This document shows, one piece after another, positions 10,634 to 20,070 of a DNA stretch of 64,000 nt (position 1 is the first letter of the stretch; each line of letters opens with the position of its first letter). The notes below the pieces were generated by a model, which was not told where the DNA came from, did not search any database, and worked only from the letters and a program-made list of their open reading frames with translations. The DNA comes from JABCYV01 sp963729325 (GTDB lineage: Bacteria > Acidobacteriota > Terriglobia > Terriglobales > Acidobacteriaceae): contig CAVSNS010000011.1 in NCBI GenBank assembly GCA_963729325.1, positions 62,001-126,000 on the forward strand. Reading direction: 5' to 3'. Both the position numbers and the translations under genes were made by a program.

Positions 10634-10977
10634 CCGGACTCTAGCTTGCCCGGATCAATAAGGTGAGCAAACTGCCCGAGAATACTAGGCGTCAAAATTG
10701 CGCGGGCCATGCGGGAGGAAGCCTCCGAGCGGCAATGGAAAGTCGCGAGAATGTTGTCAGAGCCGGTGTCGCGAAGTCAACCACGATTTTGCAGAATCAC
10801 TTCGGCTGGAAATGCTTACCTCTGGCGCAAGCCCAGCGCGGACTTGCAACGTTGGCCGTCAACGGCGAGAGGATGAATTATATTTCGTGCCGGAGTCGCG
10901 TAGCTCCTGGGCACTATCGATAACGACTCGACTAGTTCCTGCGGTCAGCGCCGTACCAGTTTTTCCACGCGGTCGCG
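10634..10977. other. Gene-free stretch
   Basis: Between the receptor leader and the stop of the HEAT-repeat gene. No frame with a convincing ribosome site or family resemblance was seen. It presumably carries the receptor promoter. Confidence 0.5.
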
Positions 10978-11902
10978 TCATCCGGCAAGGTTCTGGCCGG
11001 TGATGTCACGCAGCGCGTGGTAGACCCAAGCGTGGGTCTGCGCATCTAGGGACGCGTCATCAGCATAGTTGAGTAGCTGCGGGACTACGCTGCGACGCTG
11101 CTCCGGCGTGAACATGCCAGAAGACGCCAGGCCGCAGGCGGCCCGCTCCCGCACCATGGGTGAAGGATCGTCGTGGAACTCCTGCAGCAACGGAGCGATG
11201 GAGTCGTCCGTACCCAGATACGCGAGCCCTTCCACGGCCCAATGACGCACCTCGGGATCTGCATCCCGGAGGTGGCTGATTAGTATCTGATTTACACGCT
11301 GGGGTTCGATGCCGCGATTACCCAGCAACCCAAGCTTCCACAGCGCCCAGATGCGTTGCGATTGCGACCCTGATTCCGCCTGTCGTGACAGATGTTCCAC
11401 ACTCGCCGATGTCTTGGCAACGCCCAGAGCTGCAAGGTCCACCTCGATGGCTGCGGCGCGCACATGCAGATCGTTGGCATTGAAAGCGGCTGTGATTAGA
11501 CCGTTCAACTGCGAACTCGAGCTGCAGCTTTCCTTGCCATCGCTCCGCTCGGGCTGTGATTTGATCCGTAGCGCCATCATCGCGATTCACGGCGCGTTGC
11601 AACAGAAGCTCCGCCTGTTGCTGCGCATCCTGGCGGTCGAGATCACGGTCGGACGTTATAGTGCGAGAAATCGTTGGCTTTGCATGCCAGGACAGGAATT
11701 GCCAGATGCCTCGCCAAGCTCCCCGTGCCGTGCTGGTCGCCAGCGGCATGGCGAGCAGAATTCCCGTAGCCACGGCGAACAGCACCCGCCAGCTTCCAGC
11801 CCGCGGATCGAGAGAGCGGTCGGGCTGCAGGTCGGAGCTTGGTCCGACGGACCCGTAGTCCGGCGTCGCCTTCTGGCGCGGATCTCCCTCCCAGGAATGC
11901 AT
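10978..11902 (-). CDS. Membrane-anchored HEAT-repeat protein, one frameshift
   Basis: Scaffold-type protein of unknown role. The N-terminal part has one membrane segment (VLFAVATGILLAMPLATST) preceded by a hydrophilic tail of about 40 residues. After a linker, the C-terminal half has HEAT/armadillo-like helical repeats: QILISHLRDADPEVRHWAVE, GLAYLGTDDSIAPLLQE and DDPSPMVRERAACGLASSG. The N-terminal frame ends in nonsense near 11535, where a one-base shift joins ERWQGK to SSSSQLNGLITAAFN. The restored protein is about 305 residues. No ribosome site is obvious at ATG 11902, so the exact start is uncertain. It is divergent from the following beta-propeller gene. Confidence 0.65.
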
Positions 11903-11988
11903 GCCAAGGAGTTTAGGTTCAGCGGGAAATCAGGTAAAGTTACGGTCGAGTACTTTCGTCATTACCTTCGAAAAGCGAGGCTATGGAA

Positions 11989-13020
11989 ATGAAGCACTTG
12001 TACGCCACAACTGCGCGCGTAACCCTGGTTACCTTACTCCTGATTGCTTTAGCCCAGGCCGCCGGGACGGGATATCACGTCGTGAAAACCTACAAGCTGG
12101 GTGGGGAAGGGGGCTGGGACTATCTCACGCTGGACAGCGCCTCGCGCCGTCTCTACATCTCCCGGGCAACGCACGTCATGGTAATCGACGCTGATTCGGG
12201 GAAGTCGGTGGGAGATATCGCCGACACTCCCGGCGTCCACGGCATCGCGCTGGCCCCGGATTTGGGCCGCGGCTTCGTCAGCAACGGCCGCGAGGGCACG
12301 GTCACCATCTTCGAACTGGATACGCTGAAACCCCTGGGCAAGATCAAGGTCGGGGACAATCCGGACGCCATCCTCTATGATCCCGCGACCAAACGGGTCT
12401 TCGCCTTCAACGGCCACAGCCACGATCTCAGCGCCATCGATGCCGCCAAAGGCACAGTCTTGGGCACCATTAAGCTGGATGGTAAGCCTGAGTTCGCGGT
12501 GAGCGATGAAAAGGGCGGCGTCTTCGTCAACATCGAAGACAAGAATGAGTTGGTTGCTCTGGATCCGAACAAGCTCGAGGTGAAAGCGCGCTGGCCACTC
12601 GCCGGGTGTGAAGAACCAAGCGGACTGGCCATCGATCGCAAGAACCGCCGTTTGTTTTCCGGTTGCGGCAACAAAGTGATGGCGATCGTCGACGCCGATA
12701 GCGGCAAGGTCGTCAGCACTCAGCCCATCTGTGAAGGAGTCGACGCGACTGCGTTTGATCCGGAGACTGGCTTGGCATTCGCATCCTGCGGAGATGGCAA
12801 CCTGACCGTCATTCGTCAGGAGTCGCCCGATAAGTACAGTGTTGCGGAAACTGTCCCCACGCAAAAAGGCGCGCGCACTCTCGCCCTCGATTCAAAAACG
12901 CATCAGGTTTTTGTTGTCACGGCAAACTTTGGACCACGTCCCGCCCCCACTGCGGACCAGCCGCGTCCCCGGCCGGCGATTCTGCCAGATAGTTTCGTGG
13001 TGCTGGTGGTGGGCAAGTAA
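11989..13020 (+). CDS. Secreted YncE/YVTN-like beta-propeller protein
   Basis: A 343-residue periplasmic or exported protein. Signal peptide MKHLYATTARVTLVTLLLIALAQA, then seven or so blades of the YVTN type: LDSASRRLYISRATHVMVID, PDLGRGFVSNGREGTVTIFE, DPATKRVFAFNGHSHDLSAI, DRKNRRLFSGCGNKVMAIV. ATG 11989 is preferred over ATG 11983 because a GAGG lies 8 bp before it. Such propellers often bind partners or substrates; nothing identifies the ligand. The Pro-rich insert near the end (PRPAPTADQPRPRPA) is unusual. The gene converges with a truncated radical SAM gene 18 bp away. Confidence 0.8.
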   Translation: MKHLYATTARVTLVTLLLIALAQAAGTGYHVVKTYKLGGEGGWDYLTLDSASRRLYISRATHVMVIDADSGKSVGDIADTPGVHGIALAPDLGRGFVSNGREGTVTIFELDTLKPLGKIKVGDNPDAILYDPATKRVFAFNGHSHDLSAIDAAKGTVLGTIKLDGKPEFAVSDEKGGVFVNIEDKNELVALDPNKLEVKARWPLAGCEEPSGLAIDRKNRRLFSGCGNKVMAIVDADSGKVVSTQPICEGVDATAFDPETGLAFASCGDGNLTVIRQESPDKYSVAETVPTQKGARTLALDSKTHQVFVVTANFGPRPAPTADQPRPRPAILPDSFVVLVVGK

Positions 13021-13038
13021 TGGCTACAAGCCACACCG

Positions 13039-13713
13039 TTAGCCAAATACCTTTGCATTCTCGGGAAGCACCGGAGGGCCTCTAGTCATCCAGATACGTA
13101 CGACTTCAGGCCGCTCGCTCCAAAATGCAATGTATTCCCCAAGGTACCCCGGCCGCTCAAGCATCGGCCGCGTGATTGTCCCATGAATATTCACCCGGCA
13201 TCCTTCGATGTTCTTCAGGATACGTTCGTAGGTGGCGGGCTTGCGCCGAACATCATGATGCTCTGCCAGGCCGTCGACCGAAACCGCAACCCGCACCCTC
13301 GGGATCTCCATCCAATCGCGTGGAACCGGAATCACAGCACTGGTCACGACCATCGTGTGCACGCGCATTTCACTCAGGGCCGGAAGAATGCGGCTCAGTT
13401 CACGGTGACGGACAAGGGGCTCACCGCCCACCAGTGAGACATGCAACGGCCGATGCCGCCGTACCAGCTGTACCACGCCGTCCACCAGGGCATCGCCCCG
13501 GTGATCGCTCAATCCGCGTAGTGTGACTGTTCCCCCGAGATGATTGTCCCCATATGCGTAACAACCCGGGCAGCTAAGGGGGCATTCACGCGTAATCTCA
13601 ATCGAAAGCATCGGTGTATTTCCGAGGAGAATGGATTTCCAAGCGCTAAGCAACTCGGAGATTCGCAATCCCGGTCTGCCATTGCTCTTGTTCACAAAAC
13701 ACCTCTCACTCAC
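13039..13713 (-). CDS. Radical SAM enzyme, C-terminally short
   Basis: Binds a 4Fe-4S cluster through Cys44, Cys48 and Cys51 (CPLSCPGCY) and SAM through the GGEP motif at residues 96-99, so the core half-barrel is present. The ITRECPLSCPGCYAYG context resembles uncharacterised radical SAM proteins common in Acidobacteriota. At 224 residues it is about 100 residues shorter than usual, ending shortly after FWSERPEVVRIW with no auxiliary cluster domain. Loss of the last strands by rearrangement or a frameshift is likely. It starts with GTG 13713, three bases after the stop of the small gene upstream on the same strand, so the two are probably cotranscribed. Function unknown. Confidence 0.8.
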   Translation of the reverse strand: MSERCFVNKSNGRPGLRISELLSAWKSILLGNTPMLSIEITRECPLSCPGCYAYGDNHLGGTVTLRGLSDHRGDALVDGVVQLVRRHRPLHVSLVGGEPLVRHRELSRILPALSEMRVHTMVVTSAVIPVPRDWMEIPRVRVAVSVDGLAEHHDVRRKPATYERILKNIEGCRVNIHGTITRPMLERPGYLGEYIAFWSERPEVVRIWMTRGPPVLPENAKVFG

Positions 13714-13717
13714 GTTC

Positions 13718-14071
13718 TCACAAGGGTCGGAAGCGCGATGCGCTCGCAGCTTTTGATGGCAGTACCCCCCCGTGCTGTTTCAATACCTCGAGCGCAATCT
13801 TTCGCCTCCTGGATGGGCAGGATGGCGGAGTCTGCACCATTACTAGGACAGCGCCCTCCGAGAGGCACGCGTTGCAATACTCCGCCTGCTCATGGGGAAG
13901 GCCCAGGTTCCGAAGAAACCAAATCAGATTCGGCGGTCGCCCGCTCAGCACTCCCAGCAGATCTATTTCGTGGTCTGCAAAGCCGCTCTCGATCAATGTG
14001 CGGATGGCCTCGGCCGCGCTGAATGGTTCGCAGAACACGCCGGTTACGGGGGAAGTAATCGTGTTTGACAT
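13718..14071 (-). CDS. Small protein resembling the general-stress 17M-like domain
   Basis: A 117-residue protein starting at ATG 14071 with ribosome site GGGAAAGG six bases upstream. The segment TGVFCEPFSAAEAIRTLIESGFADHEI (written here only in part: AAEAIRTLIESGF) resembles the YflT/GSP-17M domain, where a beta strand is followed by a helix and an AGF-type turn. A second half (SEGAVLVMVQ) forms the paired strand. It contains a YCNAC cysteine pair. It is directly upstream of the radical SAM gene. Family assignment is by eye only. Confidence 0.6.
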   Translation of the reverse strand: MSNTITSPVTGVFCEPFSAAEAIRTLIESGFADHEIDLLGVLSGRPPNLIWFLRNLGLPHEQAEYCNACLSEGAVLVMVQTPPSCPSRRRKIALEVLKQHGGVLPSKAASASRFRPL

Positions 14072-14164
14072 CGCCTTTCCCAGATTCGCCACAAGAGACA
14101 AGGTCCGCAGACCTCGCATCGCCGGAAATAAAGTTGAGGGGAATGAACGGAAGTGACTAAGTGA

Positions 14165-14410
14165 CTAACAAAGACGGGTGCAAGTGAGCAGAAGCAAATC
14201 CGTACTACCCGTGACGCGGCCAATCCGTGTCGGCAGTTGGCCTATCACCGCAAGCACTAGTGGGTTAAGAATCACTGCGCCGGTGGGCGCAAATAAATGA
14301 GCCGAATGAGGGGTGGTGCTTGGTAGTTCGTCAAAGGCCGGAGTTGCCAGAACGGTAAAGACTGACAGGGCTGCAACAAGAGCTATGACGCATGTCACCA
14401 GTCTACGCAC
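14165..14410 (-). CDS. Small secreted or membrane protein, unknown
   Basis: 81 residues starting from GTG 14410 with AAGGAG eight bases upstream. The first 25 residues form a signal peptide (VIALVAALSVFTVLATPA). The remainder has no recognised motif and the C-terminus may be altered by an indel. Confidence 0.4.
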   Translation of the reverse strand: MRRLVTCVIALVAALSVFTVLATPAFDELPSTTPHSAHLFAPTGAVILNPLVLAVIGQLPTRIGRVTGSTDLLLLTCTRLC

Positions 14411-14479
14411 TGCACCAACTCCTTCATCAGGTAGATGCTGTTTCCTGGCCCCAGGTGCATGAAAAATTTGAATTCTTGC

Positions 14480-14602
14480 TCAATATGCTTGGGGGACACC
14501 GGTAACGTCCGTCACTATGCCTGCGACCGACGCAGTTTGAGCTAGAACCGACGGTGGCAGGCAAAGAAGAAGTGGAATCGTAAGAGCGAAACGGTTCATC
14601 AT
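14480..14602 (-). pseudogene. N-terminal fragment of a TonB-dependent receptor or carboxypeptidase-regulatory-like protein
   Basis: A 40-codon frame with ribosome site GGGGAG and signal peptide MMNRFALTIPLLLCLPPSVLA, followed by QTASVAGIVTDVTGVP. That is the opening of the CarboxypepD_reg-like domain found at the start of Oar-like receptors. It ends abruptly with TGA; no barrel follows. Most likely a remnant of a lost receptor gene. Confidence 0.5.
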
Positions 14603-14899
14603 GGGCTTCTCCCCAGACTGAGACTTACCGTTACGTTCGAGGAATCTTCCTATCCAGGAACGGCTTTCACCTATCGCTTAGGGAAAATGATAGCCACCTG
14701 TTGACTGGGGTGTCAACGGCGCCGCCACAGGTACCTGCCCGTGTGGATGTCCAAATCTGCAAACTCGCTGTCACGGAATTTTCATGGAAATTTAATCCGG
14801 CGATGGCATTCCCGCAGCCGAGCTCCGATTTAATCGCTTGCAGTCGTACTGCAGACAATCCGCATTTCCCATTGATAGAAATCAAAAAGGAGCCAGCTT
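14603..14899. other. Gene-free stretch with an inverted repeat, upstream of the phosphoesterase
   Basis: Contains the dyad GTTGAC-N6-GTCAAC at 14700-14717, a possible operator for one of the divergent neighbours. No coding frame is supported. Confidence 0.45.
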
Positions 14900-16460
14900 A
14901 TGCGACTGTTCAGGATTCGGCATACAGCACTGATTCTGCCGTTCATGCTCGCAACGATTGGGCCGAAACCGGCCTTTGCCGACGGCAACATTCAAAAAGT
15001 CAATCACATCATCGTCTTGATGCAGGAGAACCATTCTTTCGACAATTACTTCGGCGCGCTGGCTTATGCTCCCGGCAGTCCTTATCACAACGGGAACGGC
15101 GCTTGTGCGAAGACCGACCACGCCTGTGTCGACGGCTTGACATGTACCGTCGACGGAAGCGGCAATTTGCACTTGCTCCAACTCAAATCTGGACGAAGAT
15201 GGCAGCACAGTGTTTGCCTTCCACGACTCGCGCCGATGCGTGTTGCCCGATCTCGACCATTCCTGGTTCTACACTCACCTTGAGCTCAACTTCCTGAATC
15301 CCAACCGAACGCTCACCGGCCTGAACGACGGCTTCGTGCGGGTGAACGACCTGACTGAGCAGCTCGACGGCGGTGTCGAGAACCCGACGGAAGATCAAAC
15401 CATGGCTTTCTACAACCAAACTGAGTTGCCGTTCTACTACGGTCTAGCCCAGAACTTTGCCATCGACGACCGGTATTTCGCCTCGGTGCCCGGGCCAACG
15501 TTTCCCAACCGGTCCTATTTGCTGGCGGCGACGTCGTTCGGCCATCTGACGACTAATGACACGTTCCCGCCACCGGGCGGGTACAAGCCGATAACCGGCA
15601 CAATTTTGGACTTGCTCGACCAGAACAACGTCACCTGGGCCGACTATTTTCAAGACGCCCCGCAAGCCGCCACTTTCCGGCTGTTCGTTCCGCCCTCAGG
15701 ACCGTTTGACCCGCATCTTCTGCCCTTACCTTTCTTTTTTGCCCAGGTCGCGACCGGAACTCTCCCTCAGGTCTCGTTTGTGGATCCCAATTTTGGTTTG
15801 ACGGGCAAAGCGGCTGAAAACGACGAACATCCGCCCACCGACATCCAACGCGGCCAGGCATTTGTTTCTCAGGTGATCAACGCCGTTCGCAACAGTTCAA
15901 GCTGGCAAGATTCCGTCATCTTCGTGATGTATGACGAGCACGGCGGCTTCTACGACCACGTCACACCGCCCCGCGCCCATCAGGGTGGCGCCCTGACGCC
16001 GGACGGAATCGCACCCGGACAATGCGCCGATCTCTCGAACCCACCTGCGAGCCAACAGCCCGGTGGCGGCGCGGAGTGCTCCGCTAATCCCTTCAGCGTC
16101 AATGACACTAGCGTAAAGGATGCCGAGTTGCTCTGCCCTGCCCTGGCGTTGAACCCGACCGGGCCGTATCCAGCGCAATGCGCCAACTTCAATCAGATGG
16201 GCATCCGCGTCCCGTTCCTGGCTATTTCACCGTTCTCTAAGCCGCATTATGTTTCCCACATGCCGGGTGATCACACCTCGATCCTGGCCTTCATCGAGAG
16301 GCGCTTCTTGGCGTCCAACGGCCAGCCCCCGTTGCATCTCACCTTCCGCGACCAACATGCGAACCCGCTTGAAGATCTGTTTGACTTCAACCATTCGCCA
16401 TCACTGAACACTCCGGTTGGGCAAGCCCAGCCTCCGGCTGTCGACTGCACACCGCAGTAG
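14900..16460 (+). CDS. Secreted phospholipase C / AcpA-type phosphoesterase, one frameshift
   Basis: Exported phosphoesterase of the family that contains bacterial phosphatidylcholine phospholipases C and acid phosphatase AcpA. The start ATG 14900 has an AAGGAG site. Signal peptide: ILPFMLATIGPKPAFA. Catalytic signatures: ENHSFDNYFG near the N-terminus, VIFVMYDEHGGFYDHV in the middle, and GDHTSILAFIERRF near the C-terminus. An extra base near 15175 shifts the frame; removing it joins GNLH to CSNSNLDEDGSTVFAFHD, as expected for the family. The restored length of about 520 residues is normal. It is probably a single-gene unit, facing a terminator shared with the convergent gene. Its substrate could be phospholipid or other phosphate esters. 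Confidence 0.88.
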
Positions 16461-16471
16461 AGGTTTTCGAG

Positions 16472-16509
16472 AAAAAAGGTGTGGCTGGTAACAGATCCGC
16501 CAGCCACAC
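16472..16509 (-). terminator. Intrinsic terminator for the K/E-repeat gene, between convergent genes
   Basis: A perfect 10-bp stem GTGTGGCTGG/CCAGCCACAC (16479-16488 and 16500-16509) with an 11-base loop. On the minus strand it is followed by CC and six T. On the plus strand there is no T-run, so it acts mainly for the minus-strand gene. Confidence 0.75.
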
Positions 16510-16535
16510 TATGAGGGGTATGTCCAACTAGGCGT

Positions 16536-17123
16536 CTACATCACGACAGTGACTACAATGCCGACACCGGGATGCAATACGTCAAACAGATAATACTGAT
16601 CATCCACGTAGTCGATATAACACTCATCGGTGTATAACCACTCAGCCGGCCACGGATCAACTATCACGAACCAATACCCGCCGTACTGAAAGCGCGGCTG
16701 TCCTTCGACTATGGTTGGACGGCTCATGCGGAACCTGTGCTCACGGCCAAACTGCGCCCGGAACTTGTCATCCGGGATCCGCCCACCTTTTCCGCCCCGG
16801 CCCTGCATTTGCCGTTCGCCCTGATTATTCTGGACCGGCCTGGCCTGTTCCTCCTGCTTTCCGCGGCTTGGCCTGCTCTTCTTGCTTTCCCGGCTTGGCT
16901 TGTTCTTCCTGCTTTCCCGGCTTGGCCTTTTCCTGCTTTCCCGGCTTGGCCTTGTTCTTCTCTGCTTTCCGGGCTTAGCCTCTTCTTGCTTTCCCGGCTT
17001 AGCGTTATCCTCTTGCTGCGCTGGCTTGTCTGCTACCGGCTGCTCCTGCTGGGCATAGATGGGAACCGCAGTTCCGAAAAACAAAAACAGAGCGGCTATG
17101 CCGACGACTCTGATTAGTTTCAT
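16536..17123 (-). CDS. Secreted low-complexity (KPGKQEE)n protein, unknown
   Basis: ATG 17123 with GGAGGC upstream begins signal peptide MKLIRVVGIAALFLFFGTA. A charged region follows with tandem units of the type KPGKQEE. As written, the middle reads PSRESRK-like text, because one frameshift enters and another leaves the frame; in the alternate frame the KPGKQEE units continue without break, so these are compensating indels. The C-terminal 60 residues form a compact aromatic domain (FQYGGYWFVIVDPWP, CYIDYVDDQYYLFD). Presumably an envelope or extracellular protein; the charged repeats could bind polyanions, but this is a guess. Confidence 0.65.
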   Translation of the reverse strand: MKLIRVVGIAALFLFFGTAVPIYAQQEQPVADKPAQQEDNAKPGKQEEAKPGKQRRTRPSRESRKRPSRESRKNKPSRESKKSRPSRGKQEEQARPVQNNQGERQMQGRGGKGGRIPDDKFRAQFGREHRFRMSRPTIVEGQPRFQYGGYWFVIVDPWPAEWLYTDECYIDYVDDQYYLFDVLHPGVGIVVTVVM

Positions 17124-17253
17124 GGGCGATGCCTCCGTCGCATCTTTGTCTTGCAATCGAACCACAACCATCCGCTACGGGAATCTCTATCTGGAGATCC
17201 CGGCCAACGGTAGATGTCGATTCGGAGAGGCAGGATGCCTGCTAGAGACAGGA

Positions 17254-17280
17254 AAGCCGGGCCCTGGGCGGACCCGGCTT
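17254..17280 (-). terminator. Hairpin downstream of rng, weak terminator
   Basis: Stem AAGCCGGG/CCCGGCTT (17254-17261, 17273-17280), 66 bp past the rng stop. On the minus strand it is followed by TTCCTGTCT, a poor U-tract. Confidence 0.4.
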
Positions 17281-17346
17281 GGTTTCGCTGCACTGACCTA
17301 AGGCGTCTGTGGGTCGCCAAAAGTAAGGCCATCAGCAAACATAAGC

Positions 17347-20070
17347 TCAGTTGACGTCGAACTGCTCCTGATGCAGAGCAGGATCGCTCTTTACGATCAC
17401 CGTTTTTTTGGTCAGCTCTTCCATCTCGGTCAGAGCGCGGCCGTTATTGGCTTTGAGCGCTTTAGCCACTTCAGGATTCACCCGCAGCATCACGTCGGCG
17501 TGCTCCAGATGCTTGGCGAGCTTGCGCATCTCAAGATAGATTTCGTTGCACACCGTGGTCACTGACTTCACGAACCCGGTCGACTGGCAGTATGGACACG
17601 GCGTCCCGATAGTGCGCTCGAGGGACTGCTTCACGCGTTTGCGAGTGATGGCGACTAGTCCAAAGTCGTTAAACTGCAGAACCTTCGACGGCGCGCGATC
17701 CGCACGCAGGGCCTCTTCTAATGCCTGCATCACTTTCTGACGGTTGCGTCGCTCGTCCATGTCGATGAAGTCAATGATGATAATTCCGCCCAGATCGCGC
17801 AGGCGAATCTGGCGAACGATCTCCTTGATGGCATCCACATTGGTCTTGACGATGGTGTCTTCCAGCCGGGCGGTCTTGCCGACGTACTTGCCGGTATTGA
17901 CGTCGATCGCAACCAGCGCTTCGGTCTGGTTAATGACGATGTATCCTCCACTCTTCAGCCAGACTTTCGACTTCAGCGCTTTGTTGATCTCCTCGCTTAG
18001 TCCGAACTGATCGAACAGCGGCGTTTCCTTGGTGTAGAGTTTCACTCGCTTGACCAGCGCGGGCTGGAAACGATTGGCGAAGCGCAGGATTCGTTCATAC
18101 TCCTCGGTGGTGTCGACCCAGATGGCGGTGAAGTCGGACGTAACCTGGTCGCGCAGCACGCGCTCAACCACGTTCAGATCGTGATAGATCAGCGCCGGGC
18201 TCTTGCCGCTGTCAGCGCGGCTCTTGATCTCACTCCAAAGACCCTTGAGGAAACGGATATCGGCGCGTAGATCTTCCTCTTCCGCGCCCTGTGCGGCGGT
18301 GCGCACGATGAATCCGCCGTGACCGTTCTCTCGTTCGCTTTGAATGATTCGCTTCAGCCGCTGGCGCTCTTCCTCGGAAGAAATTTTGCGCGACACGCCG
18401 GTGTGGTTGACCGTTGGCAGATACACCAGGAAGCGGCCCGGAAGCGCAATGTGGCTGGTGATGCGAGCGCCTTTCTTCCCGATTGGCTCCTTGGCGATCT
18501 GCACCAGAATTTCCTGGCCTTCCTTGAGCAGGTCGCTGATTTGCGGGACATTGTGGGGTTCGTTGCGCCGGAAGCGGCGTCCACCACGGCGGCCGCGCTG
18601 ACTCCGCCGATCGAAGGCCGGACGCTGCGCCCGCTGCGTATAGGGTGCGGTCGCGGCCGGAGCCCGTACTTCGGCGCTGGCCTCCACGCTCCCGTTTCCG
18701 CGAGCTTCGGCGTCGAGCACAGCTTCGGCCTCGGCTTGGGCTTCGTCGAGTTCCGCCTCTTCTGCCTCTTCCTCTTCTTCCGTACCAGCTTCGTCGGCCA
18801 CCACTTCGGCCGCAGCGCCGGTCGCCAGTATTCCTGTGATTTCTGGCTCCGCTTCCCGGACTGGCTCTACCGAGGCAGCGATTTCGCGCCCTTGTTCCTG
18901 ATAGTCCCCGGCGGCGTGCGTTTCTTCTTCGAGTTCTTCGAAGGCGGCGTCCTCTTCGAGCTCTTCGACGTAATGCGCGAGGTCGGCCTCTTCTTCTTCG
19001 ATCTCCTCCTCTTCCATCGTGCCTGAGGGAATAGCTGCAGCGGACGCAGCGCGATCGGAGTGCTCAGAAATTACAGTCAGTTTGTCGCTTGAGTCGTTTT
19101 CTTCTTCGTTTGCCCCTTCTTTGGTTTCCCTGCCGAAAACTGCGCCCACATTCTTCTGGTGCAGCGCCTGCTGCTCGCGGTGCCACTCCGGCGATTCAAC
19201 TTTCGGAGGCTGCACATCATGCTGGAGTTGTGATTCGACGCGCTTCTCCGGCTGCGGCTGAGAATTCGCGAAGAGCGGTTCATCCTCAGGGAAGCTGCCG
19301 GCGATGGCAGATGCCGCTGCCGCGCGACTGTCCTCCGAAACGGTCGTCCGCATAGACTGCCTTGCGGGTTGAGCCTGACTCAGGCGCTGATACTTGGAGA
19401 TGGACTCTCCCGGCAAAATCATAGGCTGATAGCCCGGTGGCGGGCCGTACTCAGCTCGCGGCGTTCGCCCTATGCGATCGCCTCGCTCGGGACGGTTTGG
19501 CGGCTCGGGCCGAGGCGCCTCTCGTGCCAGCTCACCCGCCGGGCGAGCGAACTTGGATTCAGGGAAGCGCTCGCCGCGACGGCCACGACGACGGCGGCGA
19601 CCGCGAAATCCGCCTCGATCATCCTTCGGTTCGCTGGATCTAGCCTCGCCGGCACTGAGTCGCTCGCCGTTTTCCGCCGCCGGACGAAAACCCTGTTCTT
19701 CACTAATGCGTGGTTCCGTCACCTCAGTCGGCGTTTGCGATTCGGTCAACGCAGGTTGGTCTTCCGTCCGAAACTGCGGTTGATAGACTTGCGCTTGAGT
19801 TGGACGATGGGTAGGAACTTCCTCAATCTCGTCTGCGTCTTCTAATTCCATGAAGTCGGAAACGTAGAGAAAGGCGTCCCGCTCCAGGCCGATGTCCACG
19901 AAGGCCGACTGCATCCCAGGCAGGACCCTGGTCACGCGTCCCTTATAGATGGAACCTGCGAGGGTGTATTCGTTTTCGCGTTCGAGGTAGATTTCAGCGA
20001 GCAGATCGTCTTCAACCATGCCCACCTTAGTTTCATGGGGTGTGGAAGACACAAATAATTCTTTTGTCAT
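17347..20070 (-). CDS. rng: Ribonuclease E/G with S1 domain interrupted by a long acidic low-complexity insert
   Basis: Endoribonuclease for mRNA decay and rRNA processing. The first half of the S1 domain is at residues 39-78 (YKGRVTRVLPGMQSAFVDIG). An insert of about 425 residues, rich in Glu, Ala and Arg, follows (about 80-508). The S1 fold then resumes at DLLKEGQEILVQIAKEPIG. The catalytic DNase-I-like core has both metal aspartates (VAIDVNTGKYVGK and IIDFIDMDERRNRQK), and the Zn-link is CPYCQSTG. The frame is intact over 2.7 kb. No C-terminal degradosome scaffold is present; the insert may play that role. It is the last gene of the mreB-mreC-mreD-mrdA-rodA cluster, the classical place of rng next to mreBCD, here separated by a 390-bp leader. 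Confidence 0.93.
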   Translation of the reverse strand: MTKELFVSSTPHETKVGMVEDDLLAEIYLERENEYTLAGSIYKGRVTRVLPGMQSAFVDIGLERDAFLYVSDFMELEDADEIEEVPTHRPTQAQVYQPQFRTEDQPALTESQTPTEVTEPRISEEQGFRPAAENGERLSAGEARSSEPKDDRGGFRGRRRRRGRRGERFPESKFARPAGELAREAPRPEPPNRPERGDRIGRTPRAEYGPPPGYQPMILPGESISKYQRLSQAQPARQSMRTTVSEDSRAAAASAIAGSFPEDEPLFANSQPQPEKRVESQLQHDVQPPKVESPEWHREQQALHQKNVGAVFGRETKEGANEEENDSSDKLTVISEHSDRAASAAAIPSGTMEEEEIEEEEADLAHYVEELEEDAAFEELEEETHAAGDYQEQGREIAASVEPVREAEPEITGILATGAAAEVVADEAGTEEEEEAEEAELDEAQAEAEAVLDAEARGNGSVEASAEVRAPAATAPYTQRAQRPAFDRRSQRGRRGGRRFRRNEPHNVPQISDLLKEGQEILVQIAKEPIGKKGARITSHIALPGRFLVYLPTVNHTGVSRKISSEEERQRLKRIIQSERENGHGGFIVRTAAQGAEEEDLRADIRFLKGLWSEIKSRADSGKSPALIYHDLNVVERVLRDQVTSDFTAIWVDTTEEYERILRFANRFQPALVKRVKLYTKETPLFDQFGLSEEINKALKSKVWLKSGGYIVINQTEALVAIDVNTGKYVGKTARLEDTIVKTNVDAIKEIVRQIRLRDLGGIIIIDFIDMDERRNRQKVMQALEEALRADRAPSKVLQFNDFGLVAITRKRVKQSLERTIGTPCPYCQSTGFVKSVTTVCNEIYLEMRKLAKHLEHADVMLRVNPEVAKALKANNGRALTEMEELTKKTVIVKSDPALHQEQFDVN

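Noticed and set aside
12049..12864. Minus-strand frame of 271 codons over the beta-propeller gene
   Set aside because: Shadow; the sense frame has a signal peptide and clear repeats.
16846..17000. CRISPR-like array
   Set aside because: The short repeats are in-frame coding repeats (KPGKQEE) without spacers of constant length.
18319..19026. Plus-strand frame rich in Phe/Leu over the RNase E/G insert
   Set aside because: Complement of a Glu-rich low-complexity tract reads as Phe/Leu; apparent hydrophobic segments are artefacts.
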